Shown: positions 1 through 9,450, counted from the stretch's first letter. The stretch: DNA of 64,000 bases from Bacillota bacterium (GCA_023439505.1 JAEXNR010000013.1:1-64000), one strand, 5' to 3'. Translations and numbers: made by a program. The notes: a model not told the origin generated them from the letters alone.

Positions 1-3000
1 CATACCAGTCGTAGGTGGCAGGCGTAAGAAGTGCTATTTTTACGCTTCTGGAACCACTGGACAGGAAGGTCGCCTTGACTTTATAGGTTTTTCCCTTCTC
101 CAATTGTAATCCTGCCTGCTTTAACTGAACACTCCAGTCTTCCTCTCCCAGACTGCTGATGTCAAAGCTTGCTTTGCTGTCAGAGAAGGTAACTTCTGCC
201 GCTGCGGGTGCCGTAATGGCTGTAATCCAGTCTGCATCCCCTTCGGAAAAGTCTCCGTTCTTTATTAATTTCTTTACAGGCTCAACAACCGGCTCGCTAA
301 CCTCTTCCATCGTCACATGATCGATCATAATCGTATGCTCGTCGGTAATAATTTTACCGCCGACAGCTCCCATGGATATACTCAACATAGCATTCGGGTC
401 CGTTGCCTGTGTCATCTTGAATACCATTTCATAGGTAGCATAGGTTTCACTTAGATTTACTGTTTTCTCTCCGTATATGGTCCAGATATCATCGCTGCTT
501 CCATCTCTTTGGAGCGCATACTTAAACTTTCTTGGCAAGCTAGACTTGACATCCAGTGTTACTTTATACCATTTGCCATTTTCCAGATTAATGTGCTTTT
601 GCATTAACTGAATTTTATAATCCTGGTCACCGGTATGATTAATGCGGATGGCAGGAGCCTTCTCACCGGCATTATCCTCTATCTGAATGTTCACCTTGGA
701 GGAAATGGCGCCATCCACATAGGTCTGCCAACCAGCAAGACCTTGATTAAAATCGCCGTTTACCAGCAAACTATCTTCGACTAATTTTACATTATCCAGA
801 TAAGTCGTTCCTGTCGCTCCAAGCAGAAACTCCAGATCTTTACTCACTAAGCTCTCCCCTGTTTTAAAGGAGAATTCATAATTCTTATATGCTCCGGTAA
901 TCTCAACATCAAATTCTTCTCCGTTGATTCTCACCTTAATGGTCTTATCCTCGGTGCCATATCCGTTAAAGGATAGTTTATAAGAAGTTTTTACTCCGAT
1001 TCCAAGTTTCGCCTGCTTAACCTTCACTGCTTCCAGGGAGGATACTCCGTCAGGGATTACAGCTTTCAACTCTCTTACTCCGTTAATATTCGTTACGGTA
1101 ATACTGCTTGCTGGATCTTGGGCTTCTATCTCCCAATATTTTAAGCGGTTGTCTCCCACCTGGAATTTGCCGTTATAGACATAATTTCCATCGGCACGTA
1201 CGGTTTTATCAGGATTATCATCAATCGTAGTTTCGCTGATCTTCACTAACCGGATATTGCTGATCTCCACTGCAGCTATACTGCCCTGAGCTCCAAGATT
1301 AAACTCTAATCTTCCATTCGCATCGTCTTCATCGGATACAAAGAATTCATAGGAATAATTAGTTTTTGTTGTTCCCAATGAAACCTCCTGATCCCCAAAA
1401 TACCGTTTCCAACTCTTATCAGGTGCCGTTACATTTACCACCATTGTTCTAGCTTCCTCTGAAACCGCATCAAAGGAAAGGCGATAGGTGGCTCCCCGTT
1501 TCATCGGAACTAAGGGCTGTACCAATTGAATCGAATAATTTACCGTTCCCATATTCGATGTGGTTAGTCTGACCGCATTGTCCGCTATCGTCGCATTGGC
1601 TGCTCCTCCCAAATCGGTCAGCAGCTGCCAGTTTGTCTTGTCGGTCAGGCTCTCCTGCTCATGGAAGTCCCCATTATTTACATAGTTTCCGGTTGCATCC
1701 GGATCTCTTAGCACTACCGGAGGCTTCACGGGCTTCGCTACATTTTCGTTATAGGAATCCTTCTGATACACTCTGACATAATCTACTTCAAATTTTGCTT
1801 TCTCAAAGTCTGTAGTCTCATCAGGATTACCCGGCCAGTTGCCACCCACAGCTAAGTTCATCTGCAAAATAAATGGCTGATCAAAGGGTGCCGGATATGT
1901 GAGTTCATCTTCTCCATCTACCTTTGTAAACCAATCGTTGGTTTTCTGATACAGGATACCGTCAATATAAAACCTCAGTTCTCCCGGCTCCCATTCCATA
2001 GCATAGGTATGAAAATCATCGGCAAAGGTACCATTTTCCAATATGTAGGTTCCCTGTTTCTCTTCATGGGGATCTCCGTAATGAATCGTTCCATAAAGTT
2101 TCTCAGGCTGCTGACCAAGAACCTCCATGATATCTATTTCACCGCATTTTGGCCATGAGCCGTAAAAGCTCTCATTCTCAGGCATCATCCAGATCGCCGG
2201 CCATAGCCCCTGTCCTTTCGGTACTTTGGCCCTTACTTCAACTCGTCCGTATTTAAATGCTAATTTTCCCTTTGTGGTAACCTTGCCTGAAGTATATTCG
2301 GTGGTTCCCTCTGACACAGTTTTATTAGCTTTTAGTACCAGGTTGCCGTTCTCTACATATATATTATCCGGTGATGCCGTATATCTTTGCAATTCATTAT
2401 TTGTCCAGCCCGGTTCTCTTAATTCACGAACCCAATTATCTTCCTTCAGACTACTTTCTGTAAATTCATCACTCCATATCATTTGATAGGCAGGATCAGG
2501 TGTTGGTTCAGGTGGTGCCGTTGGTACGGGTGTTGCCGGTGGTGCAGGTGTTGCTGTAAGTTCAGGTGTTGCCGGTGGTGCGGGTGTTGCCGTTGGCGCG
2601 GGTGTTGCCGTTGGCGCGGGTGTTGCCGTTGGTGCAGGTGTTGCTGTTAGTACAGGTGTTGCCGTTGGTGTGGGTGTTGCTGTTGGTGCAGGTGTTGCTG
2701 TTGGACTTGAAGTTGGCTTTGGTTGATTTGCTTCCTGCTCCTTAGCATCTAGTCTCGCTTTTTCTTCAACGATTGATTTTATTTTAGAATCTGCTTTGAC
2801 AGGAATCTCTTTGCCATCCTGTACAACCGTGATTTCTTTACCGGATTGATTGGTGACCGCCGCATCTACTTTAGTTGAAGTCAGCTCAATCCTGGTATTC
2901 TCCGCACCTTTTTTCAAAACCAGATCCGCAGATTTTGCCAGGACTGCCTTCAGACTTACACTGGAGGTCACTTTCGTTCCCGCTGCTTCTACTCTTAAAC

Positions 3001-3577
3001 CGATACTTGGTGCTTTCCCTGATACAGTGATACTGGCTTTCTTGGTGACTTTGAATTCACCAAGGTTTCCGTCTGCCATAAGCTTCACATTGGCATTTGT
3101 TTTTGCTGCCACAAGCGTTACCACTTTCCCACCCGATAACAGCTTGATATCTCCATGTAATCCTTTGATTTCCAGTGATTTAACAGTCGCTCCCTGGCCA
3201 ATGGAAATTACTGTCTTCTTGGAGGAATCAGTAATTTTATTGTTTTTACCCAGCTCCAGGAAAGTTGCTGCTCCGTTTCCTGTCAGACTGATCTGCAGAA
3301 ATGTTGCCTTGTTTTCAATCATGGCCTTTGGGGCATTCATAACCAACTTTTTGTTGGCAGCTGTCTTCGTTGCCGGAATTACAAATTTGATTTTTTTGTC
3401 CGTCTTAATTGTAATGCCGGTAACTTTGCTATCCTTCAAAGCCTTGTCCAATTCCTTCTGTGTAGCGACAGACACTGTATTAGAAGCGGCTTTTGCCTGT
3501 GTCTGGGAGGGATTGAATAAAAGGCTGATGGCAAGCAATAAAACCAATCCTGTTTTCAAGATACTTCGTCTTCTCAT
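1..3577 (-). CDS. GH16 laminarinase-type beta-glucanase with CBM modules (C-terminus cut by window edge)
   Basis: At least 1192 codons read without a stop from ATG 3577 to the left edge. The start has a GGAG site inside the end of the upstream lichenase gene. Layout: signal peptide (residues 1-30, hydrophobic core then an A-K-A region); a domain at about 35-275 rich in short K/T/V repeats, perhaps a beta-solenoid, which I do not recognise; a Pro/Thr linker at about 284-365; a GH16 catalytic domain at about 366-608 with GEIDIMEVLG, giving nucleophile E480, D482 and acid/base E485. Then come four repeats starting NGDF or NGKF at about 630, 796, 936 and 1102, which look like CBM4/9-type modules. 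The EIDIME form of the motif is the laminarinase type, so secreted endo-beta-1,3-glucanase activity is likely. The gene is co-transcribed with the lichenase 3 bp upstream. Confidence 0.9.
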   Translation of the reverse strand, partial: MRRRSILKTGLVLLLAISLLFNPSQTQAKAASNTVSVATQKELDKALKDSKVTGITIKTDKKIKFVIPATKTAANKKLVMNAPKAMIENKATFLQISLTGNGAATFLELGKNNKITDSSKKTVISIGQGATVKSLEIKGLHGDIKLLSGGKVVTLVAAKTNANVKLMADGNLGEFKVTKKASITVSGKAPSIGLRVEAAGTKVTSSVSLKAVLAKSADLVLKKGAENTRIELTSTKVDAAVTNQSGKEITVVQDGKEIPVKADSKIKSIVEEKARLDAKEQEANQPKPTSSPTATPAPTATPTPTATPVLTATPAPTATPAPTATPAPTATPAPPATPELTATPAPPATPVPTAPPEPTPDPAYQMIWSDEFTESSLKEDNWVRELREPGWTNNELQRYTASPDNIYVENGNLVLKANKTVSEGTTEYTSGKVTTKGKLAFKYGRVEVRAKVPKGQGLWPAIWMMPENESFYGSWPKCGEIDIMEVLGQQPEKLYGTIHYGDPHEEKQGTYILENGTFADDFHTYAMEWEPGELRFYIDGILYQKTNDWFTKVDGEDELTYPAPFDQPFILQMNLAVGGNWPGNPDETTDFEKAKFEVDYVRVYQKDSYNENVAKPVKPPVVLRDPDATGNYVNNGDFHEQESLTDKTNWQLLTDLGGAANATIADNAVRLTTSNMGTVNYSIQLVQPLVPMKRGATYRLSFDAVSEEARTMVVNVTAPDKSWKRYFGDQEVSLGTTKTNYSYEFFVSDEDDANGRLEFNLGAQGSIAAVEISNIRLVKISETTIDDNPDKTVRADGNYVYNGKFQVGDNRLKYWEIEAQDPASSITVTNINGVRELKAVIPDGVSSLEAVKVKQAKLGIGVKTSYKLSFNGYGTEDKTIKVRINGEEFDVEITGAYKNYEFSFKTGESLVSKDLEFLLGATGTTYLDNVKLVEDSLLVNGDFNQGLAGWQTYVDGAISSKVNIQIEDNAGEKAPAIRINHTGDQDYKIQLMQKHINLENGKWYKVTLDVKSSLPRKFKYALQRDGSSDDIWTIYGEKTVNLSETYATYEMVFKMTQATDPNAMLSISMGAVGGKIITDEHTIMIDHVTMEEVSEPVVEPVKKLIKNGDFSEGDADWITAITAPAAAEVTFSDSKASFDISSLGEEDWSVQLKQAGLQLEKGKTYKVKATFLSSGSRSVKIALLTPATYDWY
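2490..2730 (-). repeat. 18-bp tandem repeats coding the Pro/Thr linker
   Basis: About a dozen imperfect 18-bp units (core ggtgttgccgttggtgcg on the plus strand) encode TPAPTA-type hexapeptides. They join the N-terminal domain to the GH16 domain. The length is a multiple of the codon, so copy-number change would alter linker length without a frameshift. Confidence 0.85.
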
Positions 3578-3580
3578 TCC

Positions 3581-4318
3581 TTAATTCTCCTTCACTTTAT
3601 ATTTGGTAATTCTAATCCAATCATATTCAGCACTAAGGGGAACCGCTCCGTCAAAAGCATTCAACCAGTCATTCACACCGGTTCCGGGCCATGCATTCAT
3701 CATCACCTTACTTGGTGTACTTGGAATGTTCTTCGTGGCCTTATGAACAGCTTCGCCATCCACATACCATGTAATGGAGTCCGGCAGCCATTCAAAGGCA
3801 TATTTATGAAATTCTTCTGATGCGTCAAATCCCAGATCGTAAATAAATTCATTGTCACCTATCCCATCGGTAAAGTAATTAAATTGTACCTTGGATGTAT
3901 CCTTACCCAAAAATTCAATATCAATTTCATCCCATGGGTTACTATCACTGGGACCGGTATAAGTAAAAAAGGAAGTCACGACGCCGTCGTTTTTGATTGG
4001 CTTCATTTTTACCTCATACAACCCATAGCTGTAAAATTCCTTCGTTCGATATTCTCCTCCCGACCACTTTGGTTTGGCATTCTCCCCATCGGAGTCAATG
4101 GTAAGCTTCATGATACTATCTTCAAAGCTGACATTATCCGCTCTCCAGGTACAATCAAACATACTTCCGTTACTCCAGCCATTGGCTTTTTCCATCCTGT
4201 CAGCTTCATACTCTTCAAGCTGTGTCTCTAATAATACTTCCTTTTTTGTTGTTGTACATCCTGCCAGCATGATCATTGCCAGCAGAAGGACCAAAGTCTT
4301 CTTCCTCTTAATCAGCAT
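3581..4318 (-). CDS. GH16 lichenase (endo-beta-1,3-1,4-glucanase) lipoprotein
   Basis: 245 aa. The start at 4318 (MLIKRKK) was chosen over an upstream ATG at 4414 because it follows GGAGGGG and opens a lipoprotein signal with an LAGC lipobox. The GH16 domain carries DEIDIEFLG: nucleophile E131, D133 and acid/base E135. The EIDIEF form, followed by VQFNYFTDG, is the pattern of Bacillus and Clostridium lichenases, which cut beta-1,4 bonds next to beta-1,3 bonds in mixed-linkage glucan. The protein would be anchored outside the membrane. It is the first gene of a pair with the large laminarinase. A motif shared with the ABC transporter promoter lies upstream at 4483-4511, so co-regulation with that transporter is likely. 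Specificity is inferred from the motif. Confidence 0.9.
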   Translation of the reverse strand: MLIKRKKTLVLLLAMIMLAGCTTTKKEVLLETQLEEYEADRMEKANGWSNGSMFDCTWRADNVSFEDSIMKLTIDSDGENAKPKWSGGEYRTKEFYSYGLYEVKMKPIKNDGVVTSFFTYTGPSDSNPWDEIDIEFLGKDTSKVQFNYFTDGIGDNEFIYDLGFDASEEFHKYAFEWLPDSITWYVDGEAVHKATKNIPSTPSKVMMNAWPGTGVNDWLNAFDGAVPLSAEYDWIRITKYKVKEN

Positions 4319-4482
4319 GTCATATCCCCTCCATAGTTTCTGCTCTCTGCACCCGTCTTGTATTCTTTTTGTCATCTTATGTAAGCAATACATCTTTGAA
4401 CGCTTCTTTCCCATACCCTCTTTTCATATCCTTTTATTCACCTATCAGTAGTATATCGTTAGCAGCCTGAATGTAACAGAGT

Positions 4483-4511
4483 ACAATATTATGATAGTCA
4501 AGGGTAAAATT
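4483..4511 (-). promoter_or_regulatory. Candidate regulator-binding motif, copy 1
   Basis: 25 of 29 bases match 9408-9436, including ten consecutive bases ggtaaaattx-type core and gatagt. Both copies lie upstream of beta-glucan genes read in the same direction. The likeliest binder is the AraC-type response regulator encoded at 11210-12265 (inference). Confidence 0.55.
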
Positions 4512-4513
4512 AA

Positions 4514-4543
4514 TAAGTTGAGAGGATACTCCTTCCCAACTTA
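4514..4543 (-). terminator. Candidate terminator after the binding-protein gene
   Basis: A 7-bp stem taagttg/caactta with further inner pairing (agagga/tcctt) lies about 80 nt past the stop at 4625. On the minus strand it is followed by an AT-rich tract with a short T run. Moderate quality. Confidence 0.45.
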
Positions 4544-4624
4544 CTAATTTTCAACTATTTATATTGATCTTATTTATACTTCCTCATTGATATTGACTTA
4601 CGCATGGCAGCTAAATACCCGGAT

Positions 4625-5902
4625 CTATTCCGTCGGCTCACTAGACATCTGCTGAATAAATTCCTCATAGTTTTTTTCTCCGAATACCAGCTCATTTAGA
4701 TAATCATAATATTCTCCTGATAATTCTTCCGACATAATCTGATCATAAGCAGGATACATGGTTTTATCCTTATTAATACTCCAGCATTGGTAAAGAATCG
4801 GGTATTCCGTTTGCTTTACCGTCTGATTCTTATATACGGGTATTCCGGATCCCATGTCATTAACCGCAATATCGGATACGGTCTTCATGACCTCCATATA
4901 CATATTGATTAACATGGGATTCTGCGCAATTATGCCGTATTTATTAATAATAAATGTATCCACATAGCCTCCGATTCCCTCTTTCTCATTTCCATTTGGA
5001 AAAGGAATCACATCAACCAGACCTTTCACCTTGGAGCTATCACTTTCAATAAATCTGGTACCCCAGCTGCCATAGTAAAGCATCGCAGCCTGTCCCTGGG
5101 AGAATAAATGAATTGCATTATATGCATCATATTCGAGATAGCCCTTCTGCCAGGTATCACCCTCAATTAACTGTTCCATCTTCTTTGCTGCTTCTTCGAA
5201 TTGCAAAGAAGTAAATAACTTTCTGTCCTTTGCCGCTTTATAAATGGCATCTCCCGGTCCTTCCCCCTGGACCAGACTCATATAAAACAGAGAAGTAAGC
5301 CAGCCTTCCTTTGCACCGGTGACAACAGGAATCAAATCCCGTTTATTAAATTCTTCTATCGCCGATAGTAACTGATCATATGTCTCAGGATATTCCAGTC
5401 CGCATTGCCGAAATATCTCCCTGTTACAAAACAAAGAAGCCCTCCAGCCATACAGCGGAAGCGCGTAGATCTTGTCTTGATAAGTGAAGGCATCCAAAAC
5501 TCCTTCTCGCAGTTCAGCAGAATATTCTTCTTCTTTTACCTGCTCTGTAATCTCCTGTATCATGTCAGCATCGACAAATCGTTGAAGCTTACTGTACCCC
5601 CACATGAAAAACATATCCGGAAGACTGCCTGTCAGGACCGCATTATTAACTGCTGCCTGGTATACCTCATTCTTATAAACAGTCACCTCAAAACTGATCT
5701 GAGGATGCTTTTCCTTATATTTTTCCAGGGCTGTATTTAATTCATTTTCTATGTCCCCGTGTATTGTCCATATCCTTATTACTTCTTCTTTCCCTTCCTC
5801 TGACTTATTCCCCCAAATTAAGTCCGAATAAACTTGTAATAAACATACCCCTAAAATGATCCCCAGAACAACTAACAGCAGTGCAATTTTTACTTTTCCC
5901 AT
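4625..5902 (-). CDS. Extracellular solute-binding protein, family 1 (sugar ABC system)
   Basis: 425 aa from ATG 5902; a GTG at 5917 sits directly against the ribosome site and is less likely. The N-terminus has one hydrophobic segment (about residues 5-28). It contains a Cys in LGVC, but this is a poor lipobox, so an uncleaved membrane anchor is possible. The rest matches the family 1 fold: IRIWTIHG near the start, then a long alpha/beta protein with PLYGWRASLFCNREIFRQCG and YYGSWGTRFI. It lies downstream of the two permeases and of another binding protein (7944-9344). It may be a second receptor for the same importer or a ligand sensor for the kinase. Ligand unknown; a beta-gluco-oligosaccharide is suggested by context. 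Confidence 0.85.
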   Translation of the reverse strand: MGKVKIALLLVVLGIILGVCLLQVYSDLIWGNKSEEGKEEVIRIWTIHGDIENELNTALEKYKEKHPQISFEVTVYKNEVYQAAVNNAVLTGSLPDMFFMWGYSKLQRFVDADMIQEITEQVKEEEYSAELREGVLDAFTYQDKIYALPLYGWRASLFCNREIFRQCGLEYPETYDQLLSAIEEFNKRDLIPVVTGAKEGWLTSLFYMSLVQGEGPGDAIYKAAKDRKLFTSLQFEEAAKKMEQLIEGDTWQKGYLEYDAYNAIHLFSQGQAAMLYYGSWGTRFIESDSSKVKGLVDVIPFPNGNEKEGIGGYVDTFIINKYGIIAQNPMLINMYMEVMKTVSDIAVNDMGSGIPVYKNQTVKQTEYPILYQCWSINKDKTMYPAYDQIMSEELSGEYYDYLNELVFGEKNYEEFIQQMSSEPTE

Positions 5903-6018
5903 ACTCCTCTTATTCACCCTCCAGATTATTTTTCTCTTTTAAGGTTTCTAATGGAATTTTAACACAGAAAATTTCCAAAAAGCAACCTTATTCAAAAGAT
6001 TGCTCTTTGGATTAATCA

Positions 6019-6888
6019 TTAACCCTTGAGTGCTCCAGCTGTCATACCTGTAATAAATTGCTTTTGCAGGCCAAAGAATATCAGTAATACCGGCAGTGTG
6101 GTAACACATCCGGCTGCCATCAGTAGGTCATATCTGTTTTGATAATTTCCTACATACAACCGAATACCCACCGGAATAGTGGCAACAGAAGAAGAGGTAG
6201 TAAGTACCCATGCAAATAAAAGCTCATCCCATGCCATAAGGAATATATAAATTCCCGTAGCAATCATTCCCACTCTTGCGATGGGTAAGATCACCCGGAC
6301 GAAGGCTCCAAATCTGGAACATCCGTCAATGATTGCAGCTTCCTCGAGCTCAACGGGTATACTTGCAAAGAATCCCCTCAAAATCCAAATACTGAATGGA
6401 ATAAAAAATGCTGAATATACAATTACAATCCCGGGATAAGTATTAATCAATCGTATTCCCAGCGTTTCCTGAACCCGGATAAACATCAAATACAGCGGCA
6501 AAAGGAACATAATACCCGGCACCATCTGTGTTGCTAATACGGTAGCTCCAAAGATTCCTGAACCCGGAAAATCAAATCTGGAAACCGCATACCCGGCTAA
6601 AGTTGCGATAGTCAGGGCAACCACAGTAGTCGCTCCGCATACAATTATGCTGTTTTTAAAATATTGAAAGAAGTTAACGTTCTTCCACATCTCAACATAA
6701 TTTTCAAAATGATTTGGAACTGTCACCTTACCGGTTGCTATATCTCCCTGGGTCATCAATGAAGTTAATACCATCCATACAATCGGCGCAATTGCCAATA
6801 CTACAAAGATTCCCAATACCACGTTGGATAATTGATCCATTCGTTTCTTTCTGCTATTACGTTTTGTTATTGTCTGTACCTTCATCAT
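6019..6888 (-). CDS. CUT1 sugar ABC transporter permease, MalG type
   Basis: 289 aa with about six membrane helices, the first near residues 25-45. The cytoplasmic EAA loop reads EEAAIIDGCSRFGAFVRVILP, which contacts the shared ATPase. The ATG overlaps the stop of the upstream permease as ATGA, so the two are translationally coupled. The C-terminus MTAGALKG is typical of MalG-like subunits. It pairs with the MalF-type permease 6885-7865 and the binding protein 7944-9344. The substrate is probably beta-glucan oligosaccharide, from the adjacent GH16, GH5 and GH94 genes. No ATPase gene lies nearby. Confidence 0.93.
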   Translation of the reverse strand: MMKVQTITKRNSRKKRMDQLSNVVLGIFVVLAIAPIVWMVLTSLMTQGDIATGKVTVPNHFENYVEMWKNVNFFQYFKNSIIVCGATTVVALTIATLAGYAVSRFDFPGSGIFGATVLATQMVPGIMFLLPLYLMFIRVQETLGIRLINTYPGIVIVYSAFFIPFSIWILRGFFASIPVELEEAAIIDGCSRFGAFVRVILPIARVGMIATGIYIFLMAWDELLFAWVLTTSSSVATIPVGIRLYVGNYQNRYDLLMAAGCVTTLPVLLIFFGLQKQFITGMTAGALKG

Positions 6889-7865
6889 TCCTTCACCACC
6901 AAATCATTTTGAAATACTTTATACCAAACCGCTACCAATCCCATGACACAGACCATTACAATGACTGTTGCTGCCGCACCAGTACCAAACTGCCAGATCT
7001 GGAAGGAATTACGGTTAATATTGGTCATTAACAGATCGCCGTATTTTCCCGGGAACCCTGCTCCATGGCCAAACATCATTGCAACTATATTAAAGGAATA
7101 TACGTAGTTAATGATCCCGTTCAAAATCTGAATGGATAATACCGGTCTCAATAAAGGAAGTGTAACATGTCGGAAACTTCTCCATGCAGTGGCGCCATCA
7201 ATCTTAGCCGCTTCATAATAATCGTCCGGTATCTGCTGCAATCCCGCCAGAAGCATTAACATTACAAACGGAACCTGGCGCCATATGGTTGGGATGATAA
7301 TGGCAATCATAACTGCAGGTCCGGTAAGCCAAAATGGCCGCTCCGGAAAAAGATGAAGCAGATCCACCAAAATCCGGTTAATAATACCGTCATTTTGCCA
7401 CATAAATCCCCAAAGCATACCAACAACAAAGGATGGGACAACCCAAGGTGTCATAAGTAAGGTTCTGACAACTCCCCGGAAACGGAACTTTCGATTCAGC
7501 AGTACCGCTAAAAGCAAAGCAATACAAATAACTAATACACTGCAGATCAGCCCGAAAATTGCGGTGTTTCTCAAAGCATCAAAGAATCCGGAACGCATGG
7601 TACTGTTTGGATCCAACAAGACAGCTTTATAGTTTTTCAATCCAATAAACGGCGCATTTAAAAACTTTTTCAGGGTAAATTGATTTAACTTTAAAAATGA
7701 CATCATGATTCCTGATATGATAGGAATAAAGTGAATTAATATCATTGCCACGATTGCCGGAGCAATCAATACATACGCCAGTTTATTTTGCTTGATTCTT
7801 TCAATGAAACCCTTTTTCTTATATTTCGGGTTTCTTTTTTCAGGTCTCTTTTTCTCTTGATTCAT
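6885..7865 (-). CDS. CUT1 sugar ABC transporter permease, MalF type
   Basis: 326 aa from MNQEKKRP. This start follows AGAGGTG, so the 15-codon upstream extension was dropped. A basic N-terminus (EKRNPKYKKKGFIERIKQNK) precedes about six membrane helices. The EAA loop is YEAAKIDGATAWRSFRHVTLP. It heterodimerises with the MalG-type subunit that overlaps it by 4 bp. A strong hairpin (7886-7923) separates it from the binding-protein gene upstream, which may set lower expression of the permeases than of the binding protein. Confidence 0.93.
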   Translation of the reverse strand: MNQEKKRPEKRNPKYKKKGFIERIKQNKLAYVLIAPAIVAMILIHFIPIISGIMMSFLKLNQFTLKKFLNAPFIGLKNYKAVLLDPNSTMRSGFFDALRNTAIFGLICSVLVICIALLLAVLLNRKFRFRGVVRTLLMTPWVVPSFVVGMLWGFMWQNDGIINRILVDLLHLFPERPFWLTGPAVMIAIIIPTIWRQVPFVMLMLLAGLQQIPDDYYEAAKIDGATAWRSFRHVTLPLLRPVLSIQILNGIINYVYSFNIVAMMFGHGAGFPGKYGDLLMTNINRNSFQIWQFGTGAAATVIVMVCVMGLVAVWYKVFQNDLVVKE

Positions 7866-7885
7866 CCTCACACCTCTGATTAGAT

Positions 7886-7923
7886 AAACCGCTGCAACAT
7901 GTGCGACCATTTTGCAGCGGTTT
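7886..7923 (-). terminator. Hairpin between binding protein and permease genes
   Basis: Perfect 12-bp arms aaaccgctgcaa/ttgcagcggttt with a 14-nt loop. There is no strong T run after it, so it is probably an mRNA-stabilising or partial-termination element within the operon rather than a full stop. Confidence 0.65.
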
Positions 7924-7943
7924 GTAAGAAACTACGTTCTTAT

Positions 7944-9344
7944 TTACTGTTCATTATAAATAACGGTAGCTTCACCTGCAGTCTGCGCCAAAAACTCTTT
8001 TGTCTGCTCCGGTTTATATGATCCATATACTCCCATCACATTATCCCAAACATTACTTAAGCCTTTTTGTAGAATTGTTTCAGAAGGACCCCATCCGGCT
8101 ACGGAAGGATATGCTTTACCATATTCCAGCTGCGTTTTAAATGCCTCACGCATCGGCTCCTCAGATACGAAATCGGTACTGTAGGTTGCCTGTACGGTCG
8201 GTAAATTTCCACAGAATCTCTGATATGCAACTTGTGCATCGGAGGTCATCAAATACTCGAGAACACGATAAGCTGCGTCCTTGTTTTTAGAAGATTTGAA
8301 TACGCTTAATCCGCTGCCGCCAAAGAATGCATATCTTCCTTTCGGACCTGCAGGGAAAGGTACGGTACCAACCTTCTCTGCCAGTTCCGGCTGCTGTTTT
8401 CTTAAGGTAGCAATTTCATATGCTCCTGTGAAAATAGTAGCTGCCTCGCCTGCATTGAACAATGCTTCTACTTCTGCAGAGTTCTTCTCAAGTGCACTCA
8501 TACTCATAAGGCCGTCTACTGCTAATTCTGAATAGAACTTTACACCTTCATATGCAGCGTCTGAATCCACTACACTGGTCTTATTATCAGTTGAGATGAA
8601 TTCGCCGCCTGCTCCCCATATCCATGGTGCAAAGTTGTGGATTACGTTCCAGTCATTTTTACCGGGCATAGCCAGAGGAGTTACTTCTACTCCATCAATT
8701 TTAATGCCCTTCATCTTGGCTAACGCTGCCTTAAAGGAATCCCATGTATCAAAATCTGTTTCAGGGTTTACACCGGCTGCTTCGCAAACGTCTTTACGAT
8801 AGAACAATGCACGTGTGTCGATAAACCAAGGTGCGGCAAATCTTTCCTCTCCGGCACCAAGAATCTGTGTGGTAGGAAGCGTTGCAGGTACAAATGCTTC
8901 TTCACCGCCGTATCTGCTATATTGACCGGTCAGGTCTTCCAGAGCACCCATAGCAGCTACTGCAGCAACCTGCGTTGTACCTAACTGAGTGATATCAGGA
9001 CCTTCTCCGCTGGTAGCGGCAGTTGTGATCTTTGTCCATGCTGAACCCCAGTCTAATACAGTAACTTCAATCGCAAGATCAGGATTCTTCTCTAAAAAAG
9101 GTGCCATTACAGCATTAAAATCCGCTTCCGGTTCACCACTGTTGGGCATAATCCACATTGTTACTGTTGTTTTTTCACCGCTGGTATCCGGTGCCGGAGT
9201 ATCTTTTGCCTCCTCTTGCTTCGGTGCCTCTGTTGGTGTTTCCTTCTGCGCATCATCCGTAGATGCCGGCTTGCTGCTGCATCCAACAAAAGATGATGCA
9301 ACCAGTACTAATACGAGTAAACATGCTATTAACTTTGTTTTCAT
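7944..9344 (-). CDS. Extracellular sugar-binding lipoprotein, family 1
   Basis: 466 aa from MKTKLIAC, placed by AAAGGGGG seven bases upstream. The signal peptide ends in a FVGC lipobox (C22), followed by a Ser/Thr/Glu/Pro-rich tether to about residue 55. The mature part is a family 1 solute-binding fold: TMWIMPNSGEPE, then GEGPDITQLGTTQVAAVA, and late FFGGSGLSVFKSSKNKDAAYRVLEYLM. It captures oligosaccharide outside the membrane for the permeases 6019-7865. The gene follows the YesM-type kinase gene after about 106 bp, which carry a TATAAT at about 9379-9384 and a motif repeated before the lichenase. It is likely the most highly expressed gene of this transporter. Confidence 0.93.
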   Translation of the reverse strand: MKTKLIACLLVLVLVASSFVGCSSKPASTDDAQKETPTEAPKQEEAKDTPAPDTSGEKTTVTMWIMPNSGEPEADFNAVMAPFLEKNPDLAIEVTVLDWGSAWTKITTAATSGEGPDITQLGTTQVAAVAAMGALEDLTGQYSRYGGEEAFVPATLPTTQILGAGEERFAAPWFIDTRALFYRKDVCEAAGVNPETDFDTWDSFKAALAKMKGIKIDGVEVTPLAMPGKNDWNVIHNFAPWIWGAGGEFISTDNKTSVVDSDAAYEGVKFYSELAVDGLMSMSALEKNSAEVEALFNAGEAATIFTGAYEIATLRKQQPELAEKVGTVPFPAGPKGRYAFFGGSGLSVFKSSKNKDAAYRVLEYLMTSDAQVAYQRFCGNLPTVQATYSTDFVSEEPMREAFKTQLEYGKAYPSVAGWGPSETILQKGLSNVWDNVMGVYGSYKPEQTKEFLAQTAGEATVIYNEQ

Positions 9345-9407
9345 AATGTATCCCCCTTTATTTAAGATACATTTATTATAAAACAAATGGTTGTCTTGGA
9401 TAACTAC

Positions 9408-9436
9408 ACAAAATTACGATAGTAATGGGTAAAATT
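9408..9436 (-). promoter_or_regulatory. Candidate regulator-binding motif, copy 2
   Basis: 25 of 29 bases match the copy at 4483-4511. It lies 64-92 bp upstream of the binding-protein start at 9344. A minus-strand TATAAT lies between motif and start and lacks a good -35, as expected for an activator-dependent promoter (inference). Confidence 0.55.
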
Positions 9437-9450
9437 CTCAATCATTACTT

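Larger units (their letters stand above)
4319..4624. other. Intergenic region upstream of the lichenase pair
   Basis: About 306 bp with no convincing gene. It holds a candidate terminator hairpin (4514-4543) for the gene ending at 4625 and a 29-bp motif (4483-4511) that recurs upstream of the solute-binding protein gene at 9344. The 96 bp just upstream of the chosen lichenase start can be read in frame but have no ribosome site. Confidence 0.6.

Noticed and set aside
2490..2730. Possible CRISPR-like repeats
   Set aside because: The 18-bp units are in frame, have no spacers and code a Pro/Thr linker.
2850..3584. Plus-strand 244-codon frame
   Set aside because: Lies antisense to the signal peptide and N-terminal domain of the laminarinase, which has a ribosome site, signal sequence and continuous frame.
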